Below, one piece after another: positions 25,219 through 34,787 of a stretch of DNA of 64,000 bases (position 1 is its first letter; each line of letters opens with the position of its first letter). The stretch spans positions 14,083,591-14,147,590 of the forward strand of contig OX326957.1 of NCBI GenBank assembly GCA_946800325.1, written 5' to 3'. This DNA comes from Luzula sylvatica. Its lineage: Eukaryota > Streptophyta > Magnoliopsida > Poales > Juncaceae. The notes below the pieces were generated by a model. It saw nothing but the letters and a program-made list of their open reading frames with translations, did not search any database and had not been told where the DNA came from. Position numbers and translations under genes: made by a program.

Positions 25219-27491
25219 TCACTCTAAATCTACTATTGCAAGCACTTCCTCTTCTGGCGTCGTGTTCTTCACTCGCTGAACCGCCTTTTCGACCTAATTA
25301 AGTAAAAAATATTACCACACAACTATCAAACAATCATTCTTTATAAATTTCTAAACCACTATTAAGATTAAATAAATTACCTCTTTTTCCCAATTAGTTC
25401 TCACTGTCAAAATTATAAGAGCGAGCGTCTGAACGGAAACCCCTATTATCAAACCCCACCATACTCCCTGAAAAAAATTACACAAATTAATTAATAATTT
25501 AACATGGTAATTAATTAAATAAAAAAGAGATTAATTTACTGATGCAGCTAATGTAGTTTTGAACCCAAGTAGACATGCAATAGGAAGCCCAATAACGTAA
25601 TAAGCACCAACATTTACATATGCTACAATTGCTTGCCAACCACTCCCAATTGCAACCCCTACAATTAAATCAATTCAAGAGAAATATTTCACTCTTCATA
25701 TAACGGTAAATTTTCAAAAAAAAAAACACTAATTATTTTTCTGAATATTTTAAAAATAATCCAAAATTGAAGGGGATAGTACCTGAGAGAATGGGTTGGA
25801 TTCCATTCAAGAGAATGGAAATCGAAAGCAAAGGCGCGAGTTTCGAAACCGCTGCTATAACTACTGAACTGCTTGTATATAATTTGCTTAATGGAGTCTT
25901 TAATATCAGGACTAAAGCACTAATTATTATGCTGATTATTATACTAGTCATTACAACTACTATGACCGCAAATCTCGCAACGCGTGGATGTGCTGCTCCG
26001 AGTTCATTTCCTATCCTCACACTAAAATGAAAGATCGTAAAATTTGCAAGGCTTTTTAATAGGGGGAATTTCAAAAAATCCTTGTATTTTTTAAATTTGT
26101 GAAATTCTAATAAATATGATAAAATATAGTGAAATTCTAATAAATAAAATAAAATATAGGGTTTTTTTTACAAGAAAAAACATTTTTTATACATAACATT
26201 AGTCATTGGATTTTGTTGGAGCACAAACCTGGCTGCATTGGCGAGGCCCATAATGATTTGGAAGTCCCAATTCCAGTAATTAACACTACATTTTAACATA
26301 ATTAAATATGTTAGTGTATGAAACAATTATATTTTGCATAATTAATGAAGTTTTGGGATCTTTATACAAACCATATTGAAATTGAATCAAGCGATATCTC
26401 CGAATCGGGTAGAAAACCCGTCAAGAGCACAAATCCTTGAACATACCAAATCTCCAACCTGCACAAAACACAAAATTGAAACATAAATATTTGAATGTGT
26501 GTGTGTGTGTGTGTGTGTGTGAACAATGTGAAATTTGAACTTACACCAACATAACAGCAGAGGAAAATGTCAACTTAGAATAACTCCACAAGCCCACAAA
26601 AGCTCTAGTAGAGAACCTAGTCCACGTGGCACGGCACGACGGGCTGAACATTATATACATCCACGTCATCACCACCAAAACCCACCAAGAAAAACTCAAA
26701 GTCAACGCAGCACCTAAAAGTTCGAACTTGAACACGAACACGGCCAAATACGAAATCCCGACATGAAAAATCAAAACCACCGTGCTAATAATCGCCATTG
26801 GATTCACGATTTTTTGAGCTTGGAGAAATCTCTGCATCGGGCAATAAAACGCGAAAGCGATCAACTGCGGAATGAGTCCGTGCGCGTAGACTTGACCCGC
26901 GGCCGCCACGTCAGCAGTTTGTCCGATTAATCGGAGGAACGGGCCGGAGTACCAATAAAGAAAAGAGATAATAATGGCAGCAATGACGTGGAGAATTATG
27001 GCTCGTTGGCAAATTAAACCCATCGATTTGTACTTTTTTGCCCCATATGCTTGGCCGCATACCGTTTGAACCGCACTCGCCATGCCGAGCTAGCGATTTT
27101 TTAGGACGGGATTAGTAATTTAAATTTATTCATAAAGATCCGTCACTGAACATATACAAACACAAATGATCATACAAGCAAAAAGACCAAGAAAATTTAC
27201 CATAATGCCATAAGCTAAGCCTTGAATGCCGATATTGGTGATGGAGGCGCCGGCAAGAGAAAGGGCCCCCAATTGACCGACAAACATTTGACTAACGAGA
27301 CTAAGCATGAAGTTAAACAATTGAATTATGATCGAAGACCAAGATAGTTTCCATAAATTTTTCGACTCCCACCGAACCAGTCGCCACATCACTCTCCACG
27401 GCACGGGTTCCCATTGTAGCATCTCTTCAGACACCCTCGATGCCTCGTCTACGACCGTTAATAAGCGTTGCATTTGTCCTTCCTCTCCCAT
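25219..27491 (-). CDS. MATE efflux transporter (DETOXIFICATION family, TT12/DTX40-like)
   Basis: Cation-coupled multidrug/flavonoid-type exporter. Eight exons join in frame to 499 aa: 27491-27201, 27089-26545, 26458-26372, 26285-26229, 26021-25783, 25658-25540, 25467-25381, 25293-25219, all with GT-AG introns. Plant MATE signatures are present in order: QMFVGQLGALSLAG, NIGIQGLAYGIM, the exon 1/2 junction giving LGMASAVQTVCGQAYGA, QRFLQAQKIVNP, LGAALTLSFSWW, LEIWYVQGF, RIGNELGAAHPRVA, LNGIQPILSGVAIGSGWQA, YYVIGLPIACLLGF and VWWGLIIG. Twelve membrane spans are expected. Similarity is closest to the DTX40/TT12 (DTX41) group, whose TT12 member loads proanthocyanidin precursors into the vacuole; the substrate here is unknown. 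The ATG at 27491 (MGEEGQ) gives the usual short cytosolic N-terminus. It lies downstream of the PPR gene on the same strand and is intact. Confidence 0.93.
26496..26521. repeat. (GT)n microsatellite inside a MATE intron
   Basis: A run of about 12 GT units sits in intron 2 of the MATE gene (26459-26544), an 86-bp intron, only some 20 bases from the donor side. Length variation here could influence splicing, but this is only a possibility. Confidence 0.9.
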
Positions 27492-27824
27492 CTCTCTCAA
27501 TGTCACTCTCTCTCTAGTAATATTTTGTGTTGTTGAAAGTGATGCGGAAGAGGGTATATATGTAAAGAAATATTTAAGGGTTTGGAGGGAACTAACATTC
27601 TGATAGAACAAGTTGGTGGGGTGAATGTTTGTTAGGTTCACAGTCCAACAAGAAAATATAGTATACTATGAACTCAAGTCTGATTTCTATGAATGGTAAA
27701 ATTTTATTTATTGCAAAACAACAAAATAGTTTAGGGTTTGAGAAAGAGAAATAATGGGTAATTAATTACAAACAAAAAAATATAACACTAAAATTAATCC
27801 TAAGAAAGAACAAAAAGGAGAAAT
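27492..27824. other. Spacer between PPR stop and MATE start
   Basis: This 333-bp spacer holds the PPR 3' end and the MATE 5' leader and promoter. The minus-strand frame stays open upstream of the MATE ATG to 27641, but its only possible upstream start is a non-ATG codon. Confidence 0.6.
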
Positions 27825-30296
27825 CTAAATTTTTTGAGGTTTGATAATTCCTCTCTCAACAAACATTTCCAAAAGTTTCCGACCCTCGAATTCAAATCCT
27901 TCTGAAATTAATCTCTTACTAACTTTTTCGCAAACCCCAAAACCGGGAATCAAATTCCTCCTAAAAACCCTACACGCAGCCTTATACGAATCCAAAACCG
28001 AACCCTTTTTATGAAGCGCCTCGATCAACAAATCACAACTCGACACGTCACTTTTCGAACCCGTTCTCAGAATCTTCGGCAAAATAAACTCGTAAGCCTT
28101 TTCTAAATTCCCAAATTTAATTAATTTCTCCATTACCATATTATATGCGTCTCTATGTTCTTTCCTAACTAACATTGCATCCAAAATTTCAACTAATTCT
28201 TCGACCTTATTCTTCTCACAAAATATATGTATAACAGTTCTATAAGTAACGGGTGAGGGGTCCACGCCTCTATGTAACATTTTTTTAACTAAATTAATCG
28301 CCTCTTTAAATCTTTCTTTTTTGCCCAAAATATTTATTATAATCGTATAAGTATAACAATCTGGATGCTTATTACTCAAATACATATCGTCCAATAAGGA
28401 CAAAACCGAGTCCAAATCGCCCTTTTTGCAAAACCCATGAATTAAAGTCGTGAAATTTACCACATTTACGAAACAACCCTTGCTTTGGCAATTTTGCAAA
28501 AAGGTCCTCGCCTCTTCGTTTCTCCCCTCTTCACAAAGGGCTTGTATGAGCAAATTAATCTCAGTTGGAGTGGGAAAAAAACTCTTTTTAATCATTTCAA
28601 AAACCAAATTAATTGCTTCGTTTAATTTTCCCTCTCTTCTTAATCCATGCATAACTACACTATAAGTGATTAAATTAGGGTTCCAAAATTCCTCTTCGCT
28701 TTTATTAATCATTTCCAATGCATCTAAAGACTTGCCAACTTTACACAATCCATTTAATATCGATGTATAAGTAACAATATTAGGTTTACACTCATGACTA
28801 ACCATATATTTCAGCATTCTTTTAGCCTCGTCAATTTGACCTAATTTGCAGAACCCATTAATTATCGAAGTATAAGTTACCACATCAAGGCAAAAACCTT
28901 TAGAAATCATTTCGGATAATAACTTTTTAGCTTGATCCATTAGCCCATTAAGGCAAAATGCATTGAGAACCGCACTAAGCCCAAACGGGTCGACCCGAAA
29001 CCCGTTAAGCTCAGACTCTTTAACAAACTCTAGGGCTTCGTTTGCATGACCATGTTTAGATAATACATGTATAATTGTATTATAAGTAACTTGGTCGAGT
29101 ATTAAATCATACTCATTTTGCATGAGTTTAAGTAATTCTCTTACTTCTTCAACTCTTTTTTCTTTGCATAGAAAGGTTATTATCGTGTAGAAAGTAACCT
29201 TGTCGGGTCGGGACCCATTAAGCTTCATTTGTTTAATGAAATCCAATGCTTCGTTAACCCGTTTAGATTCACAAAACCCTTTGATTATGCAATTATATGT
29301 GATTATATCAGGTTTAATCCCTACTCTTTGCATTCGGTCCAAAAAAGATAGAGATTTTTCGAGTTTTTGAGCCATGATTAGAGTGTGAATTGCAGTGTTA
29401 CAGACTGATAAATCCGGGGCAATTTTGTCTTTTTGCATCAGGTTCAAAACCCTCATGGCAGATCTTAACTTGCCAGCTCGACTGTAGGAGAGCATTAGGT
29501 ATCCAAAGAACTTGGCTTTTCTTCTAATTCCTCTTCGAATCATCAACCTCATGATTCTTCTAGAAGCTTCGCATAGTTTTGTCTTGCTGAGTAGTTTGAG
29601 CATTTCGTCGTACACCTCCGGTGCATGGCGGTACCGCCATTGCCGGTCTGCCCAGTAGAAGAAGTTAATGGCTACTCGTTCGTCCTTTTGTAAGCGTAGA
29701 ACTGCACGGATTTGGGGAGGTTTCAGTGTGCGGAGTAAATGACGCAGATCAGATTCGAGTTTGGGATTCCACTCGTGACTGAGAGAGATTAGTCGACATG
29801 TTTCTCTGACAAGAGGATGACCAGACCAATCCATTTCTTCTTCCTCCTCCTCCTCCTCTTCTTCTTCGTTTGTTTGTTCTTTATTTCTTCCGTCATTGAT
29901 TCGTGACCTGTTTGACACGGTAGTTTCGTCGAACAGGTCAAGAGCATCGGTACCATCTTCGATTTCCTCTTCACCAGACTCATTTATTTCCTCCAATTCG
30001 TCGATACAGACTAATCGGGGACATGGGTTTGGAACCACGGCTTCTTTGGTACACTCATTCTGCGTATCGACGCGAGGACTTGGAGTTGCAAGGGATGAGA
30101 GAAATCGAGTGGTTACCTGGTGAGTGTAGGAGGAACAAGAGAAATTACATTCTGGCAATGGAGATGCCTTACAATTGAAGCCGAAATTCTCACGAGGAAG
30201 ATGAGATAGGAATAATCTGAACCCCCTTTTCATTCCCTTCGGCATAGTATTGCTTATGTATTCTGTACAGTATGTTCTTCGAAAGAAGGAAGTCAT
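27825..30296 (-). CDS. P-class pentatricopeptide repeat (PPR) protein
   Basis: A single intronless frame of 823 aa, as is usual for plant PPR genes. PPR proteins bind organellar RNA in a sequence-specific way and affect its processing, stability or translation. From about residue 255 to 780 it consists of tandem 35-residue helical repeats with the canonical pattern (for example PDIITYNCIIKGFCESKRVN, CLDVVTYTSIINGFCKLGQI, PNIVTYTSILNGLCKVGKS), roughly fourteen in number. No E, DYW or SMR domain follows, so this is the P class. The N-terminus is rich in Arg, Ser and Phe and poor in acidic residues (MTSFFRRTYCTEY, then KRGFRLFLSHLPR), fitting a mitochondrial or plastid transit peptide. Residues about 142-154 are a near-pure Glu run encoded by a GAG/GAA microsatellite. 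The ATG at 30296 is the first in frame. RNA target unknown. Confidence 0.93.
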   Translation of the reverse strand: MTSFFRRTYCTEYISNTMPKGMKRGFRLFLSHLPRENFGFNCKASPLPECNFSCSSYTHQVTTRFLSSLATPSPRVDTQNECTKEAVVPNPCPRLVCIDELEEINESGEEEIEDGTDALDLFDETTVSNRSRINDGRNKEQTNEEEEEEEEEEEMDWSGHPLVRETCRLISLSHEWNPKLESDLRHLLRTLKPPQIRAVLRLQKDERVAINFFYWADRQWRYRHAPEVYDEMLKLLSKTKLCEASRRIMRLMIRRGIRRKAKFFGYLMLSYSRAGKLRSAMRVLNLMQKDKIAPDLSVCNTAIHTLIMAQKLEKSLSFLDRMQRVGIKPDIITYNCIIKGFCESKRVNEALDFIKQMKLNGSRPDKVTFYTIITFLCKEKRVEEVRELLKLMQNEYDLILDQVTYNTIIHVLSKHGHANEALEFVKESELNGFRVDPFGLSAVLNAFCLNGLMDQAKKLLSEMISKGFCLDVVTYTSIINGFCKLGQIDEAKRMLKYMVSHECKPNIVTYTSILNGLCKVGKSLDALEMINKSEEEFWNPNLITYSVVMHGLRREGKLNEAINLVFEMIKKSFFPTPTEINLLIQALCEEGRNEEARTFLQNCQSKGCFVNVVNFTTLIHGFCKKGDLDSVLSLLDDMYLSNKHPDCYTYTIIINILGKKERFKEAINLVKKMLHRGVDPSPVTYRTVIHIFCEKNKVEELVEILDAMLVRKEHRDAYNMVMEKLIKFGNLEKAYEFILPKILRTGSKSDVSSCDLLIEALHKKGSVLDSYKAACRVFRRNLIPGFGVCEKVSKRLISEGFEFEGRKLLEMFVERGIIKPQKI

Positions 30297-30939
30297 TATA
30301 CACGGCTAAAATCAGAGTTCCCGCTATTTCCGTCCGAATGCAGGATTCTAATTCCGGAATTTTGATAAATCCAAGATTTCCGTTCTCTACGGCTGTGAGT
30401 AGATCCTGTTGGGAGGAGGATAAGATGGAAATGAAAATGGGCTAGTGTTGAATTAAAAATAATAAAATTAGTGAAATAACTAAAATTATTTTATCATTAT
30501 AATATAATGCAATTAAAGTGTGTGTTAATTGTATTGTTAATCCACCCACCTGGGCCACCCACCATCCTCAGACATCATTCATCACTCTTTTCTTCTATTT
30601 TTCAATATTCTTTTCATAATATCATATTTTTCATAGAATATTTCAAGCTACCTTCAAATATATATTCCGGAAAATAAAATAAAGTTATATGTTCTTTTAT
30701 TGTATTTTTGGATTATTGTCCATAGTGATTATTCATTGTAATATAGTTAAATGTTTAATGACATTTATAATTACAGTATGAGAATGAGAATAAGTATCAG
30801 ATATCTAATCATATTTTTGTTTTAAGATAATATAGCATTTATAACAAGTATTATATGTTAAAAAAATAATAAAATTTTATATAGAAATGGAACGAGGGAC
30901 AAACTATTATCATAATTATAGGGGCATTCATGATATTTC
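30297..30939. other. PPR upstream region, no further gene seen
   Basis: AT-rich DNA with the PPR promoter at its left end. No other feature is supported. Confidence 0.5.
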
Positions 30940-31560
30940 TTATTTCAAGAGATGTATATTATATGTGATATTTTGAGATTTGGTTGGAACAATTTTATAA
31001 TTATAGTTAACATATTAGCAATATATAAATTATCATTATAATTATAATTATAATTATATTTAAAAGAAAGTATTTTGTACGTTGATTTTATAAAATAAAT
31101 AAGTAATTTATAGTGAAATATAATACACAGTTGCCATAATTAAATTTAACATGTTATAACTTATAAGTCGTTTATGCCATTATTAATAATAATATCAGAA
31201 TACAAATCATGCATACATTTATTTTGGTAAAGCGACAGAGCTTGAAAAAAAAAAAAAAAAAAAATTAAAGCAACAAAACTCATGACTATTCCTAGCAATG
31301 CTACATGCATGATGCTTTCATATATTTGTTGTGATATGAGTCTATATAAGTTAATACTTAAATATATTTATATATTTATATGCATACATACATAAGATAA
31401 TACTTCTTAGTAGAAATTAAGAAATAAATGCACTGTAATTTTAATTTAGATTTAGATTTTTAAGATGTTGGAGAAAATCTAATATTTAAACATGCCTTGG
31501 TCAGAAATTATCGCGACAAACCGACATCAGAAATGATATAAACTATTACGATCAAATACC
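30940..31560 (+). repeat. Dispersed flank module, copy 1 (diverged)
   Basis: This stretch matches 36230-36840, 41580-42180 and 61790-62340 (same strand) and 51480-51930 (opposite strand). Shared phrases include TGTGATATTTTGAGATTTGG, GATGCTTTCATA..TTTGTTG, GATATGAGTCTATATAAGTT, TACATAAGATAATA and GGAGAAAATCTAATATTTAA. It is the most diverged same-strand copy and has a 21-base A run at about 31244-31264. In the other same-strand copies the module lies upstream of a BAHD fragment. Here no BAHD sequence follows. Confidence 0.8.
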
Positions 31561-31771
31561 ACAATATTTTTGGAATATATGTCCTACGAAGAATAAGTTT
31601 TCTACATCTCCAAGAGAAATAAGTATCCCATCTAAATATTATTTAGAGGAATCTTATATTATTATTGTTATTATTATTACATATCTCTTATATTACTCAC
31701 ATACACTGATACACATATTATTGCTATCCAACAGTAAATTACACACACACACATACAATACATAAAACATT
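31561..31771. other. Intergenic DNA, no gene seen
   Basis: Short AT-rich stretch with ATT and CA microsatellite runs (31655-31670; 31738-31755). Confidence 0.5.
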
Positions 31772-31772
31772 A

Positions 31773-33583
31773 AGGAGCTGTTTGGAACCCTGTGTTACAC
31801 ATTACTTGAAGAATTCTAACTGCCGAAAATACAATTGCTGCAGTTGCAATTTATTTTTTGTGTTTGGATAGAAGAATTCGGAATTATTGTAATTGTAAAA
31901 TTTATGTTTAGATTAATGTGATTGCAAACTTACTTTTGATATCTTTATTTTAGAAAATTCATTATTATGAGTACACTTTTAGGTGACTGTATATAAATAT
32001 AAATATAATCTCGAATCGATACTAACTATACAAATATGAATCATCTATTTTACACATACCATAATCACCCTAATTTCAAAAGAAAATAAGATTTATTAGA
32101 TTAATAAAGTAACCACTGAATAGAGTAATAAATCCATGAAATGAATTAATAACATCAATTCCATCAGCAAGTCTTTATCGAACTCAACTCGATCAGTTAA
32201 GGATATACTTCCATCGCAAATGATAAATTGATATTTAATTATGAGTTAACCCTCTAGACTATGATTATGGAAAAATCACTGCTTATGGAAATTTTTCTTT
32301 TTATATCCAAATTGGTGCGTCTTTTTGCAATTTAGTCCATGATTCCCAAAAATTGGCGGCACGACTGGTCATCACTTAATCCCCTCTTATTCATCCGAAT
32401 CTAGAATTTATCCACTGCCGTCTTATCGAAAATCAACCACTCGTTGCAATTCACTCGAGAGAAAATATGAGCTTGGTCATTTCACAGCCTGCATATTCTG
32501 AATATTGTACTCGTTGGTGTATTCATCTCAAATTCTACCATGTCTTCTCTATCTCTCTAAATATAGAGCTCCTATCATGTACTTGTCTCTGCCGAGGATG
32601 ACGCTTCCTGCCATGTGGAGTACCTAATATTTATTCAAATTCTTTAACAAAATGAACAAGAAAAGAAAAATATTTGAATAAAGTTATAAATCAAATTTCA
32701 AATTAAGTCCTATTTTCGAAATTTCCTTTTGATTTAATAATTTTCAAAATTTATGTTTTTATCGAACTTTCTGTCAATTATCGATCTGTTATTGAGATAA
32801 CATTTCCAAGTCAATACAGGAAAAAGAAACAAATTTTACTGAGATTAAAATCAAAATACAAAAAAAGAAAGAACAAAATTGGAAATGTCACATATGGAGT
32901 CACTGACACCGTCGTTAAATCATATAAACTAACGAGATGACCCAATCTAAAGAGTCAATTTACTTAAAAACTCAGAAAATTATACTAGAAAGTGAAAATT
33001 CAGAAACCCCAATTAGACAAAATTTATAACCACAAATTCCACATTTAAAGATTCCAAAACTCTAGCAAGAAACAAAAATAAAATTAAGGTCTAGCAAGAA
33101 ACAAAAATAAAATTAAGGTCTAGCAAGAAACAAAAATCAAATTAAGGTATGAAAGAAGAAGAACTAAGTACCTGAAGCTGAAGCTGAAAAGAGGGCATGA
33201 TGGTTTGATTTTGTACGAGGTGGCTTCGACTTGGTCGAAACAGAGGAGAAGGGAGAAGGCTAATGCTACGATAGAGACGAAACCATCGATTGAAAAAGAA
33301 GGTGGGAGGCCTTAAGACGAGGAAGAGAAGAGAATAACGAAGAATATGAGCCACAGTTTCAGCTTTCTCCCGCCATTTTTTTGTTGCTGCAATTGTGACC
33401 CTTGTGGTTCCGAGGAGTGTTAGAACTGCAGGAATAAGAGGTGTTGGGAAGCGTGAACTGCAGCAATACGAAAAATTACATCAAACCAAACAAACAATAC
33501 TATAGAACTGCAGCAATGATATTTACTAAATGCCCTTTCAAGAGTAGTGAAGCATATTTTCTAGAGTAGTGAATCCAAACAGC
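31773..33583. mobile_element. Possible degraded TIR element (GGNGCTGTTTGGA ends)
   Basis: The left edge reads AGGAGCTGTTTGGAACCC and the reverse complement of the right edge reads AGGGCTGTTTGGATTCAC. Internal CTGCAGTT phrases also occur near both ends. The distance is 1.8 kb. A target duplication cannot be fixed, because the right border is itself disturbed by a direct duplication of about 45 bp (AAGAGTAGTGAAGCATATTT at about 33541 and 33590). A Harbinger- or hAT-like non-autonomous element is the best guess. Confidence 0.45.
33058..33147. repeat. 30-bp tandem repeat, 3 copies
   Basis: CTAGCAAGAAACAAAAATAA occurs three times in a row with a 30-bp period (about 33061, 33091 and 33121), with an almost constant following AATTAAGGT. 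Confidence 0.9.
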
Positions 33584-33861
33584 CCTTTTAAGAGTAGTGA
33601 AGCATATTTTCTAGAACTCTCCTCTAGGAAACATGATGGTTTGAATATGGTTTAATACATAAATATATAATAGTTTAAAATTTTAATTTATGATTTCATT
33701 TTCTTAATTTATGATTTCACATTTAATTAAAATGTTAAATCATGAATTAAAATATTAACTTTTAAACCGTTAAGTTTTATCCACATCATCAAACTTCTTC
33801 GAGAAGAGTTGGGGTATTGCCCATTTCCCTATTTTAATATGAAGCCAATTTACCATCAATG
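33584..33861. other. Intergenic DNA, no gene seen
   Basis: AT-rich sequence separating the putative TIR element from BAHD copy 1. Confidence 0.5.
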
Positions 33862-34599
33862 ACCAACACCTCTCTTGAAGGCACCAATAAATTCCTCCTC
33901 CATTGCACCCTGAAATTCAACTTGAAGATCGATCGTACCCTCTTCTATCCCGGCGGTCATAATTCCTAACCCGACGGTCATCCTTCCTAGCGCATTAAGA
34001 TCTGCTGGTACGACTGTGTGCCAACTCGGTTTTCCTCACCCAAAATCGACATCATATACCTGCAACTTGGGCGAACCACTAAGAATGACCTTTAGTCCAT
34101 GGAACGATCTAAGATCACATACGGGGTTGTTCACGCTTGTACCTCTTAGAGATTGATTTTTGGCTATTGAGATAGCTTTTGCAATGCTCGCACACGTCTT
34201 TGAGAGCCCGTCTGGTGCCACGAGATTTGTTCCGTTCGACTCAACAATGATTGTGCAAATACAATTACCACTATAGGGAGTGTCAATTGGAGGGTCTAGG
34301 AGTGCTCTACAGTCCATTGGGAAAACTAGAACGATTGGTGTCGCGTTTTCAATTGTTAGACCCTTGACACTTGCTACCGCTATCAAAAATTGAGCAGCTA
34401 AAACTTGAAATGTTGTCGGGAGAGTTGAGATCAGTCCAGTGGCTTCGTGAACGGCTTGTTGCTTTAAGTTATGGACGAATGATAGATCCACTGCCAACAA
34501 CTTGTGGGTTTTACGATCATCATGATCTTGGATCGAGTTACGGGTATTTTGATTTGTCTGCGCCAAAAGAAAAAGCCAAAGGAAAAACGAAAAGGTCAA
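33862..34599 (-). pseudogene. BAHD acyltransferase C-terminal half, copy 1 (stop in DFGWG)
   Basis: BAHD enzymes transfer acyl groups from acyl-CoA to phenolic glycosides, anthocyanins and other metabolites. The frame contains family landmarks: THKLLAVDLSFV, TTFQVLAAQFLIAVASVKG, the VFPMDCRALLDPPIDTPYSG block (anthocyanin/phenolic malonyltransferase-like) and SGSPKLQVYDVDFG. The tryptophan of the C-terminal DFGWG motif is replaced by TGA (34036-34038; the intact copy at 39.4 kb has TGG). The remaining C-terminal part (GEGFIGAFP-like) is still legible downstream to about 33862. There is no upstream HXXXD half and no ATG at the frame start. Clearly a pseudogene, part of a 3.7-kb segment duplicated at 39.2-42.9 kb. 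Confidence 0.88.
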
Positions 34600-34787
34600 A
34601 GAAACTATCGGACTTTGTCTATAGATTTGGAATCAGATCTTGTGAAATCGTACATATGACACTCAATAACGGGCTTATCTTTGTGGGGAACCGGAGAAGA
34701 TAAGACATGTTTTTTATCAAAAAATGTCTCCTTCAACTCAATATCCCACCATTCTTTTTTGACAGGAGTAGAAGATGAAGAAGGCAT
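34600..34787 (-). pseudogene. Short ORF upstream of BAHD copy 1, unknown
   Basis: An ATG-started 60-codon frame (MPSSSSTPVKKEWWDIELKE at its start) precedes the BAHD fragment in another frame and is almost unchanged in the second copy (39932-40114). No family is recognised. It could be the remnant of a first exon; a plausible acceptor (GGCGCAG) lies before the BAHD block. Conservation between copies may only reflect recent duplication. Confidence 0.35.

Noticed and set aside
33142..33354. 70-codon minus-strand ORF (RRY/Leu/Pro-rich)
   Set aside because: No domain. It lies in a probable degraded transposon and overlaps the 30-bp tandem repeat.
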